A stretch of DNA of 64,000 bases, from positions 744,001 to 808,000 of the forward strand of contig JADKDE010000002.1 in the NCBI GenBank assembly GCA_016718505.1, read 5' to 3'. This DNA comes from Saprospiraceae bacterium (GTDB lineage: Bacteria; Bacteroidota; Bacteroidia; Chitinophagales; Saprospiraceae). Position 1 is the stretch's first letter. Each line of letters starts with the position of its first letter. A program made the position numbers and the translations under genes. Under the pieces are notes generated by a model, which saw nothing but the letters and a program-made list of their open reading frames with translations, did no database searches and was not told the origin of the DNA. Positions 10,317 to 17,582 of the stretch are shown here, in pieces.

Positions 10317-11091
10317 TGGATCATTGACATTGGTAGGCCAGCAAGGCCAAAGCCCATACCGATATTTTATAACAGGAAGAGAAGAGGCGACTGGAGTGTT
10401 CAATAATTTAGGATCAGGAACTTACAGCGTGACGGTACAAGATGCGCAGTTGTGTTCAGTGACAGGTCAGGTGGTAGTAGGCGTATTGAATGATCCAGAC
10501 GTGAACATAACGAATCTAACACAGACGAGCTGTGGTAGGAACAATGGAAGTTTCCAAGTGAGTACGATAAGCGGCAATGGACCATTTAGATATGATATAG
10601 GAACAGGATCTGTGACGGATTCATCTTTTGTGAATTTAGCCTCAGGAAACTATACGGTAACGATAACAGACGCCAATGGCTGTGCCATCACCCGAGGTGT
10701 ACAAATCAATGGCTCAAACAACCTGACGCAGACAGTAGGAGTTGATTCGTCGGGCTGTACAGTACCAAGTGGAGTAATCAGAATAAGTGGATTGAACGGT
10801 CAGTCTCCATATACCATAAGCAGTACGAGCGGGGTAGTGGTTGGACAGAATATCAGTATGTTGAGTGCTGGTAGCTATAACTTCTCAGTGACGGACAATT
10901 TGGGCTGTAGCGTAGTAGGAATAGGCATAGTACCACAGACGGTAGCACCGACGGCAACGGCTCAGGCGGATAGCAGCAGTTGCGGGATGATGAATGGACG
11001 AATAACGGTGAGATCAAGTGGGGTAAATGGCCTGGATGCAATATACGATAGGAGGTGCCTTACAGAGTACGAAATGTATTTGGCAATCTAG
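10270..11091 (+). CDS. giant adhesin, segment 5 (SprB-like repeats)
   Basis: Continuation of the SprB-like repeats after the break near 10267. The frame reads TSSSSPASCGQNNGSLTL directly after the break, which fits the missing repeat start. About three repeats follow with the usual GxYxVTVxDAxxC ends. The frame fails near 11029 at a GGCCTGG sequence, then again near 11070 where an extra A splits what should read QSTNVFGNLAAGTYG. Confidence 0.55.
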   Translation: MTLTSSSSPASCGQNNGSLTLVGQQGQSPYRYFITGREEATGVFNNLGSGTYSVTVQDAQLCSVTGQVVVGVLNDPDVNITNLTQTSCGRNNGSFQVSTISGNGPFRYDIGTGSVTDSSFVNLASGNYTVTITDANGCAITRGVQINGSNNLTQTVGVDSSGCTVPSGVIRISGLNGQSPYTISSTSGVVVGQNISMLSAGSYNFSVTDNLGCSVVGIGIVPQTVAPTATAQADSSSCGMMNGRITVRSSGVNGLDAIYDRRCLTEYEMYLAI

Positions 11092-12005
11092 CAGCTGGAA
11101 CGTATGGAGTGACGGTAGTGGATGGCTTAGGTTGTACAACGAGCATGGTAACGCAAGTTTACAATCAGAATGGTTCAAATGCCAGCACAACGGTAAGTGC
11201 ATCTACGTGCAACCAGACAAATGGAAGCATCACAGTAGTGGTCGTAGGTGGAGAAATGCCTTATGACTTTGACTTTGGAGGTGGTTCGCAATCGAACAAT
11301 CAGACGAATGTCGGCTCAGGAAATTACTTGATAACGGTGACGGATAATCAAGGGTGTACGACGACGGTTGGCGCGATTGTGACAAATATAGGATACCTGA
11401 GTGCTACGGCAATAAGCGATAGTACCTCGTGCGGAGGAATCAATGGCAGCATCACGGTAACGGCGACTCAAGGCACGCCGCCATACAGTTACAGCGTAGT
11501 ACCTGGACAAAATCAAACCAGCAATGTGTTCACGAATTTGGGCAATGGCAACTATATTATAACGGTGACGGATGCGAATGGCTGTGTGACGACAGCGCAG
11601 GCGACGATAGCGTCGATCAGCATCGTGTCGATCGTGAATATCATTCCGCAGGATGTGTCGATAACTGGAGGCAATAACGGAAGTGCAATAGTAACAGTAG
11701 GCAATGGTCGAGTACCATATAGCTATGTATATACAGGAGGAGCAGGAGGTCAAGGTACGATAAGTAGCCCAGGCTCGTTTGTAATTGGCAACTTGTTTAA
11801 AGGGACCTATACAGTGACGGTGACGGATTCCAAAGGGTGTACGACGAGTTCGACATTTATCATAACGGAGCCATCGTGTGGGGTACGAGCTGGAGTCCGA
11901 GTTACGAGTGCAATCAGCTGTAATGGAGGCTCTAATGGAGGCCTGCAGGTGACGGCTACAGGCGGAAGCCCAAGCTATACCTATACGTGGAGTAACCGAC
12001 GGTGA
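11055..12005 (+). CDS. giant adhesin, segment 6 (SprB-like repeats)
   Basis: Further SprB-like repeats (NVFGNLAAGTYGVTVVDG, then units with CNQTNGSITV and CGGINGSITV). The internal ATG is an artefact of the preceding break. A stop is met at 12003-12005, and the next unit (VIGNTSITSSARAGTYIV) continues in another frame from about 12002. Confidence 0.5.
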   Translation: MPYRVRNVFGNLAAGTYGVTVVDGLGCTTSMVTQVYNQNGSNASTTVSASTCNQTNGSITVVVVGGEMPYDFDFGGGSQSNNQTNVGSGNYLITVTDNQGCTTTVGAIVTNIGYLSATAISDSTSCGGINGSITVTATQGTPPYSYSVVPGQNQTSNVFTNLGNGNYIITVTDANGCVTTAQATIASISIVSIVNIIPQDVSITGGNNGSAIVTVGNGRVPYSYVYTGGAGGQGTISSPGSFVIGNLFKGTYTVTVTDSKGCTTSSTFIITEPSCGVRAGVRVTSAISCNGGSNGGLQVTATGGSPSYTYTWSNRR

Positions 12006-12686
12006 TAGGCAATACGAGCATAACATCCAGCGCAAGAGCAGGAACGTATATCGTGACGGTGACGGACAATGCGGGCTGTAAGACGATAGAACAAGTGACA
12101 ATAGGTGAGCCAGGAGCCCTAGGCGACAGCATACTGTGGAGGAGGATGCCGAGTTGTTTTGGAAGTTGTGATGGAGGTACAGAAGTGACGGGACTTAGAG
12201 GAACGAGCCCATACGCATATACGTGGTCAGGCGGCCAAACAGGGAAATCTAGTAAGCAATCTATGTGCAGGAGTACATACGGTGACGATAACAGATACCA
12301 ATGGCTGTCGATTGACGGATACGGTAGTGATCTTGAGTCCAATAGGCATGACGTTGAGTTGTGGCCAAGTGAGCCCAGCGGTGACGATAGGTGGCACCGA
12401 AGGGGTAGGAGTAGTGACGGTACAAGGTGGAGTAGCACCATACACGGTGACGTGGACAGGTGGTGGCTCCGGCATCCAAGTAGTTGCAGGTAGCTACAAT
12501 ATCAGTGGCTTGCGAGGAGGTACGTATGGAGTTATTGTAAGAGACGCGAACAACTGTACTATATCATGTAGCTTCATCATAAGCAATGCGGCATGTAATC
12601 TGCGAGACAGCTCTAGGATCGTGATGAATATCAGTTGTGCAGGCTTGTCAGATGGATCTTGGCAGCAATGGGAACAAGAGGAGTAG
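12002..12686 (+). CDS. giant adhesin, segment 7 (two overlapping frames)
   Basis: The reading is good from 12002 to about 12245 in one frame, then switches near 12250-12265 to the frame that reads CAGVHTVTITDTNGC and stays open to 12686. The content is again SprB-like repeats. It stops where GATCTTGGCAGC should probably read on as LAAMGTRGVEPYSY. Between 12686 and 12970 at least three more frame changes are needed (near 12663, 12757 and 12891), and one frame stop lies at 12837. Confidence 0.45.
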
Positions 12687-12970
12687 AGCCTTACAGCTAT
12701 AGATGGAATACGGGCAGTGTAAACTCAGTATTGAACAATCTAGGAGCTGGAGCATATTACTAACGATAACGGATGCGATAGGCTGTGAGATACGAGATAG
12801 CCTACAATTGGTGGATCCAGCTTCGATCAGTTACGGCTGAGGATAGACTCGATATCGTGTTTGAGACCTACAGGAGGAGTGACTTTGAGTAGTATAACTG
12901 GCGGAGTAGCCTATATCAATACTCATATCCAGCAGGACAACCATTTAGAGTAGCGACGAATCCATTACGA

Positions 12971-13609
12971 TTGAGCGGATGGCAGGCTGGAGTTCATATC
13001 ATCCAGTTGCAGGATGCGAATGGATGTGCAAGTACAGACACAATCATCCTCGTGAATGTGCCAAAAGTGGAAGTAAATGTACCAGACCTGATCGAATTGG
13101 AATTAGGTGATATATTGACGATAATCGCGACGGTGAACAAGCCACTGAATGAGATAAGCCAATGGAACTGGACAAGCGGAATAAGGACCTTCCCAGGTTA
13201 TACAACGACGTTGATAGATACGCCGCAAGTCTCAGGTACATACAGAATCCGAGTAACGGATATCAATGGCTGCGTAGATGACGACGTGGTAAGTGTTGTG
13301 GTGAAGAAGAAGCTGAAGATCTACGTACCAAACGTATTCAGTCCGAATGGAGACGGTATCAATGATGTGTTCAGAATATACTCCGAAGACTTAAAAATCG
13401 AGAAGGTAAACTATATGAGATTATTCGATAGATGGGGCAATATGACATATGAAGAAAAAGACTTTACGATTAACGGCACACAAAAAGGCTGGGATGGGGT
13501 ATTCCGAACCAAGCTGATGAATCCAGCGGTATTTGTATATGATATCCAAATAGAACTCAAGGACGGATCGACGGTCAAATTTACAGGAGATGTGACGTTG
13601 ACAGAATAA
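12971..13609 (+). CDS. giant adhesin, C-terminal segment with CHU_C type B sorting domain
   Basis: The last unbroken frame, 212 residues from an internal TTG. The same frame can be read upstream to about 12893 (YSYPAGQPFRVATNP). It carries one more Ig-like domain, then the gliding-motility-associated C-terminal domain: IYVPNVFSPNGDGINDVF at about 13318-13371, LFDRWGN and GWDG, ending VKFTGDVTLTE. This domain directs export and surface attachment by the type IX secretion system in the type B manner (family knowledge). A Rho-independent terminator follows 25 bases after the stop. Confidence 0.85.
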   Translation: MSGWQAGVHIIQLQDANGCASTDTIILVNVPKVEVNVPDLIELELGDILTIIATVNKPLNEISQWNWTSGIRTFPGYTTTLIDTPQVSGTYRIRVTDINGCVDDDVVSVVVKKKLKIYVPNVFSPNGDGINDVFRIYSEDLKIEKVNYMRLFDRWGNMTYEEKDFTINGTQKGWDGVFRTKLMNPAVFVYDIQIELKDGSTVKFTGDVTLTE

Positions 13610-13634
13610 AAAGAAAAAAGGTAGAATAAGCAAA

Positions 13635-13675
13635 AAGCCCCAAGCAGACAGAAGTCACTTGGGGCTTATTTATTG
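13635..13675 (+). terminator. Rho-independent terminator after giant adhesin
   Basis: A perfect 10-bp stem AAGCCCCAAG / CTTGGGGCTT (13635-13644 and 13658-13667) with a 13-nt loop, followed by TATTTATT. It begins 25 bases after the adhesin stop. Confidence 0.8.
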
Positions 13676-13690
13676 GAAGAGAAAGAAAAG

Positions 13691-13819
13691 CCCAGCTGAG
13701 TGAGGGATGGGAATGGTCTTGTGACTTCGAGAGTCTCGAATGGAAAGAGAGATGGAGCGAAGAGAACCCATGGACAGCCCGACTCGAATCTCGTCCAAAG
13801 ACGAGGGAGAGAGACGTCC
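13691..13819 (+). repeat. structured intergenic repeat, copy A
   Basis: Starts CAGCTGAGTGAGGGATGGG and ends CCAAAGACGAGGGAGAGAGACG. It shares its first 75 or so bases with copy B. Its 3' part (ACTCGAATCTCGTCCAAAGA) matches the inverted copy at 20228-20341. ATGGG (about 13708) can pair with CCCAT (about 13768), closing a variable hairpin arm. It lies between two convergent genes. Confidence 0.75.
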
Positions 13820-13862
13820 AAATTATTATAAAAAGTATGGGTTAAATCCAGTGGTATAAAAT

Positions 13863-13888
13863 AAAAAAGCCCTCCAAATGGAAGGCTT
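13863..13888 (-). terminator. terminator of the 13911-14723 gene
   Basis: Read on the minus strand, AAGCCTTCC ATTT GGAGGGCTT is followed by TTTTATTTTA. It lies 23 bases past the stop of the minus-strand gene. Confidence 0.7.
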
Positions 13889-13910
13889 ATCAATTTCATT
13901 CTCTTAAAGT

Positions 13911-14723
13911 CTAATTGACCAATAATTTGCTTATTTTAGTTGACTTTTCTCCCTGGAATTGGACAAAATATAAACCTGGGGTCAAATTCTGATTGCTCAA
14001 TTCTGTCATTGAAATGGTATTAATTCCAACTTCGGTAAGCATTTTCTTAGTGCCAATTATTTTTCCATCAATATTGGATATCTCCAAATTTAATTGTTCG
14101 TTTGTGTCCCATTCGAAAGAAATGGGTTCTCCTATTTGGCTTGGATTGGGAAATAATGAAATGGTTTTTGGGACATTATTTTCCTTTACGGAAGTTGTGC
14201 CCTTCAATTTCAATCCATTAAAAGTAGAAGTAGTGGCAAAATGGTAAATAACAGGTATTTCTGCATCCAAAACCACAAAATCGTATGAAATATTGGTTGT
14301 CCATGTATCCTTAAAACTAAGCGATTCGCTAAGTTTTCCATCTCTGAGTGCTTTGAATTTCAAACTGAACATCTTTGGAGTCGTTGGCATGTCTTCATTT
14401 GAAAGTATACTCCATGAATAGTTAATAACTCCTTCTTGGGACGTCGTCAAGGAATGAAAATTATTGCCATTCATATTTGGCAAATGATAACTAATTTCTT
14501 GCATGAATTGGAGTTTTGACAAATCATGTTGAGTGCTGCCTTGGAATAAGATAAGCGACAATAAGTCTTCGGATGCATAATGTACCCAAAATTCATCGCC
14601 AGTTTTAAAATCTACTTCTTCGATAAAAACGTTCATCGCTGATGGAACGGTTTGTGCTTCTAGGGATGTTGTTTTTATTAATATCCCAAGGAATAGTCCC
14701 AAAATGTAAATTGTTTGTTTCAT
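13911..14723 (-). CDS. exported protein with T9SS type A sorting domain
   Basis: 270 residues. An N-terminal signal peptide (MKQTIYILGLFLGILI, cleavage probably after LEAQ) leads into a beta-rich domain of about 140 residues. Its FKTGDEFWVHY and SLKFKALRDGKL patterns loosely recall cohesin-like or other Ig-fold surface modules; I cannot assign the family. The last 80 residues are a type A T9SS sorting domain: SLFPNPSQIGEPISFEW, then LTPGLYFVQF and the end KISKLLVN. It is monocistronic, with a clear promoter 35-40 bases upstream and its own terminator. Export to the cell surface is well supported; function is unknown. Confidence 0.8.
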   Translation of the reverse strand: MKQTIYILGLFLGILIKTTSLEAQTVPSAMNVFIEEVDFKTGDEFWVHYASEDLLSLILFQGSTQHDLSKLQFMQEISYHLPNMNGNNFHSLTTSQEGVINYSWSILSNEDMPTTPKMFSLKFKALRDGKLSESLSFKDTWTTNISYDFVVLDAEIPVIYHFATTSTFNGLKLKGTTSVKENNVPKTISLFPNPSQIGEPISFEWDTNEQLNLEISNIDGKIIGTKKMLTEVGINTISMTELSNQNLTPGLYFVQFQGEKSTKISKLLVN

Positions 14724-14765
14724 TATATATAAATTAAATGTTAATTAATACAAAAAAGAGTACTT

Positions 14766-14797
14766 CAAAATTATTTACGTTATTCGGGCTACACAAA
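14766..14797 (-). promoter_or_regulatory. Bacteroidota-type promoter for 13911-14723
   Basis: On the minus strand TTTG (14794-14797), exactly 20 nt, then TAATTTTG (14766-14773). This matches the TTTG / TAnnTTTG pattern known for the Bacteroidota primary sigma factor. It predicts a 5' leader of about 35 nt before the ATG at 14723. Confidence 0.65.
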
Positions 14798-14808
14798 TTA
14801 TATTTTGA

Positions 14809-14890
14809 CCCAGCTGAGTGAGGGATGGGAATGGTCTTGTGACTACGAGAGTCTCGAATGGAAAGAGAGACTGAGCGAAGAGAACCAATG
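14809..14890 (+). repeat. structured intergenic repeat, copy B (5' part only)
   Basis: Nearly identical to the first 75 or so bases of copy A (CCCAGCTGAGTGAGGGATGG to GAGCGAAGAGAACC), then truncated and followed by unrelated bases. It lies just upstream of the 14723 promoter. Confidence 0.75.
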
Positions 14891-14920
14891 CTCTCTTCTA
14901 ATTGAGTAAGGCTTTTTTTC

Positions 14921-15048
14921 TAGTGCGTCAGTGGGTGGAGTGGTCTCGAGCATCCTCGATGCGACGAGAGTCTCGACGCTTAGGCGAGACGGAACCCACG
15001 CAACACGCGACCCGAGTCCGTCCAGAGGACAGAACGAGGGGGACGCTA
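14921..15048 (+). repeat. structured intergenic repeat, copy C
   Basis: Starts TAGTGCGTCAGTGGGTGGAG and ends GAGGGGGACGCTA. Pairings seen: terminal GCGTC (14925-14929) with GACGC (15042-15046); GTGGGT with ACCCAC; apical GTCTCG with CGAGAC. The core GACGGAACCCACG is shared with copy E and, as GACGGAACCCTCG, with copy F. Confidence 0.75.
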
Positions 15049-15052
15049 TAAT

Positions 15053-15604
15053 TTAAATCCAATCTTCTAGGGCTTGTAAAAGGGTTGTCGGACTGTGTTT
15101 TCGCCAAATGATTCCTTCGTCTTCCCCCAAAAAATACACTTGGCGGTAAAGATATATGGACTCCATCTCGCGCTGAACGTGTTCTAATGGGTGCATAAAA
15201 ATGATCCAACCGTCCTTAATTTCGTCCTTCCACTCTTCGTAATATGAGTCGTCGGAGGCATGAAAATTGAGCACCTGTTCGGTAATTATGGCAAATTTAA
15301 TAATGCCTTGCTCGATCAAGTGATCGATTAAATTTTGCTTTAGAAAGAGAATATCGTTATTGATGGCATCATTCCACTCCCCAATCAATTCGATTACGGC
15401 GAAACCATCGTCATAATCCGCGAAAAGGATCTTTGCATAAAGCGTATCGCTATCGATGTCGTCCCACTGCGGGTGGATATAATAATTGTAAATGGTGTTG
15501 GAAAATTCAAATTCGGAATAAGTCTTGCCAAAAAATGGCGATCGCTCGTCTTCTTCCGCGACATACAAGTGTCTCCAATGATAAAATGGCTCAATATTGT
15601 GCAC
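15053..15604 (-). CDS. conserved hypothetical protein
   Basis: 183 residues from a GTG start whose first base overlaps the stop codon of the upstream RidA-family gene, so translation is probably coupled. The protein is acidic and aromatic-rich (FYHWRHLYVAEEDERSPFFG, ADYDDGFAVIELIGEWNDA), with no signal peptide or membrane segment, so it is probably cytoplasmic. I recognise no catalytic motif. It resembles uncharacterised Bacteroidota proteins that sit beside housekeeping genes. No better ATG is available upstream in frame. Confidence 0.65.
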   Translation of the reverse strand: MHNIEPFYHWRHLYVAEEDERSPFFGKTYSEFEFSNTIYNYYIHPQWDDIDSDTLYAKILFADYDDGFAVIELIGEWNDAINNDILFLKQNLIDHLIEQGIIKFAIITEQVLNFHASDDSYYEEWKDEIKDGWIIFMHPLEHVQREMESIYLYRQVYFLGEDEGIIWRKHSPTTLLQALEDWI

Positions 15605-16025
15605 TAGGACTTGGGTTTGAATGCGATGGCTTTGATCTCAATGAGCAAATGAGGGTGTGGCAACTGGTGGACGGCTAAGGTGGTCCTTGTTGGGCCATTC
15701 TCATCAAAGTACTCGGCATAGACCTCGTTATAGCCTCCAAAATCGTTCATATTGACCAAGAAAGTCGAGATTTCGACGAGGTCTTTTAAATCTGCTTCTA
15801 CGGATTGGAGAATGTCTTGAATATTGCGAATGACGGCATGGGTCTGTGCTCGAATGTCCAAATTGGTGGTGCCCATGGCATCGACAGAAACTCCTTCGAA
15901 GGAATTGTCTGGACGGCGTGAACTGGTCCCAGATATAAAAATGAAGTCCCCCACAACTTTCACATGAGGAATTTGCCTCTAGGGGTGGCTTTTCCTTCTA
16001 TGGTTTTACTTACTACCTTCGTCAT
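15604..16025 (-). CDS. RidA/YjgF-family deaminase, frame broken near its start
   Basis: The long open part is 119 residues (GTG at 15963) with RidA-family features: FIFISGTSSRRPDNSF, a DLKDLVEISTFLVNM core and a HPHLLIEIKAIAF end. It resembles the branch annotated as 2-aminomuconate deaminase-like. The natural start is ATG at 16025, giving MTKVVSKTIEGKATPRGKF. The reading is lost near 15970, where TTCCTCATG probably should be TTCCCTCATG (one C missing); restoring it joins the two parts as GKFPHVKVVGDFIF. The family hydrolyses reactive enamine/imine intermediates. The gene ends overlapping the next gene by one base and starts 9 bases after mlaF. Confidence 0.75.
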
Positions 16026-16034
16026 GACAAGTGC

Positions 16035-16799
16035 TTAAAGATTGTTTAATGCTGCTTTTCTGAGCCTTTGTAGGAAAGGTGAAGCAAAGATAAATTCTTG
16101 AAGTCGCACATTGGTCGAATCCAAGACTTGGTTACGAGATCCATTCCACTCGAGATAACCATCGTGTATGAAAACGATATTCTCACCGATTTCCATCACC
16201 GAATTCATGTCGTGGGTATTGATGATGGTAGTAATATTATTCTCTATAGTGATATCTTTTATCAGCTCGTCGATGACTATGGATGTCTTAGGGTCCAGGC
16301 CAGAATTGGGTTCATCGCAAAACAAATACGTGGGATTAAGGACAATCGCTCTGGCGATCCCTACTCTTTTCTGCATACCACCAGAAATTTCGCTGGGATA
16401 TTTGTCATTGGCATTCTCAAGGCTGACGCGCTCGAGGCATTCATTTACTCTTGCCAATTTTTCTTTGTAGGTTAAGTTGGTAAACATATCCAAAGGAAAC
16501 TGTACATTCTGCTGGACCGTCAACGAATCGAACAATGCCGATCCCTGGAAGAGCATTCCCACTTTAAGCCTAATTTCTCGCAATTTCTTACCTTCCAATT
16601 GAGAAAAATTATCTTTATCATACCATATGGTCCCACTTGATGGTTTTAAAAGGCCAACGAGTATTTTAAGCAAAACCGTCTTACCCGCACCAGAACGGCC
16701 GATGATGAGATTGGTTTTTCCTGCTTCAAAAGTCGCATTGATTCCTTTGAGAACTTCTTTGTCGCCGAATGATTTAAATATACCTTCTGCTCGAATCAT
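16035..16799 (-). CDS. mlaF: ABC transporter ATP-binding protein, MlaF family
   Basis: 254 residues with all ATPase motifs: Walker A GRSGAGKT (34-41), Q-loop LFQGSALFDSLTV, signature SGGMQKR, Walker B YLFCDEPNSGLDP and the H-loop INTHDM. The length and the SALFDSLTVQQNV segment fit MlaF/Ttg2A, the ATPase of the retrograde phospholipid transporter that maintains outer-membrane asymmetry. It sits 8 bases downstream of an MlaE-type permease on the same strand, so they form one transporter unit. An MlaD-type MCE protein is not in the window. The role is inferred from family and neighbour. Confidence 0.88.
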   Translation of the reverse strand: MIRAEGIFKSFGDKEVLKGINATFEAGKTNLIIGRSGAGKTVLLKILVGLLKPSSGTIWYDKDNFSQLEGKKLREIRLKVGMLFQGSALFDSLTVQQNVQFPLDMFTNLTYKEKLARVNECLERVSLENANDKYPSEISGGMQKRVGIARAIVLNPTYLFCDEPNSGLDPKTSIVIDELIKDITIENNITTIINTHDMNSVMEIGENIVFIHDGYLEWNGSRNQVLDSTNVRLQEFIFASPFLQRLRKAALNNL

Positions 16800-16807
16800 A
16801 ATATCGT

Positions 16808-17554
16808 TTAAGCCATCAAAAGTAATGCAATTACATAATCTGCCAATAGGATCAGGATATCGCTATACACCACGGCGGCTGTACTTGCTTTTCCCAATTC
16901 TATGCTTCCTCCTTTCACATAATAACCCTGATAACATGATACCGATACCAAAATAAATGCAAAAACTACAGATTTGACAAACATCATAAATACATTATAG
17001 GGGTGAAAAAAGGACCTTGCCCCTCTGACGTATTCGATGTCGGAAATGATCTCCGTAGGTACGGTGGCGATATATCCACCGAGGATCCCTACCAATGCTG
17101 AAATACAGACTAGCAATGGAATGGCAAATAACCCTCCAATAATTTTCGGTAAAATGACGTAAGCACTCGTATTGACACCCATGATTTCCATGGCATCTAT
17201 ATGTTCTTTTTGCCTCATTCCGCCTATTTCTGCCGCCATATTGGATCCCACTTTACCTGCCAAAACGAGACAAGTAATCGTAGGAGCGAGTTCTATGATG
17301 GTTAAATCTCGAACGATATATCCAATATAATATTTTGGAACTAGTTGACCACTCAATTGATAGGCAAATTGGATCGCTGATACAGCCCCCATGAAAATCG
17401 AGATAAGACAAACGATTACCAAACTACCGATGCCTATATCGTCCATTTGGCGTACTGTTTCCTTCCAATACATGATTGGTTTCTCAGGTTTTGAGAAGGT
17501 ATTCCTTAGAAGGAGGACGTACCGTCCAACGTGATATAGTATGTTTAGTTCCAA
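16808..17554 (-). CDS. mlaE: ABC transporter permease, MlaE family
   Basis: 248 residues with about five hydrophobic segments and the MlaE hallmark region LVLAGKVGSNMAAEIGGMR, followed by QKEHIDAMEIMGVN. It is the inner-membrane permease partner of MlaF. The only start in frame before the conserved HVGRYVLLLRN region is TTG at 17554, since an in-frame TAA lies just upstream. The stop of aconitase lies 28 bases further on the same strand, so readthrough from acn is possible. Confidence 0.88.
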   Translation of the reverse strand: MELNILYHVGRYVLLLRNTFSKPEKPIMYWKETVRQMDDIGIGSLVIVCLISIFMGAVSAIQFAYQLSGQLVPKYYIGYIVRDLTIIELAPTITCLVLAGKVGSNMAAEIGGMRQKEHIDAMEIMGVNTSAYVILPKIIGGLFAIPLLVCISALVGILGGYIATVPTEIISDIEYVRGARSFFHPYNVFMMFVKSVVFAFILVSVSCYQGYYVKGGSIELGKASTAAVVYSDILILLADYVIALLLMA

Positions 17555-17582
17555 ACCAGAAGTATTAATTTATTCAAGAGCC

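Larger units (their letters stand above)
1..13609 (+). other. giant T9SS-exported repeat adhesin locus, frame-broken
   Basis: A single surface-protein gene appears to run from the left edge to a stop at 13609, more than 4,500 codons in the window. The order is a beta-sandwich-like N-terminal part (to about 360), 201-bp repeats (about 610-5010), 216-bp repeats (about 5040-6750), divergent SprB-like Ig repeats (about 6750-13000) and a CHU_C type B sorting domain (13309-13606). The same protein pattern resumes in another frame after every break, so this looks like one gene read through indels. At least nine single-step deletions lie in the arrays (about 2540, 2740, 2940, 3742, 4075, 4142, 4342, 6231, 6445) and about ten more between 10260 and 12900. 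SprB is a gliding adhesin of Flavobacterium; an adhesion or matrix role here is inference. It could be a real pseudogene, but error is more likely. Confidence 0.8.

Noticed and set aside
11316..12101. 261-codon minus-strand open frame
   Set aside because: It is antisense to SprB-like repeats; the length results from low stop density in the repeats' reverse complement.
14928..15209. 93-codon minus-strand open frame across repeat copy C
   Set aside because: It covers the structured repeat and the end of the 15053-15604 gene in another frame; the composition is non-protein-like.
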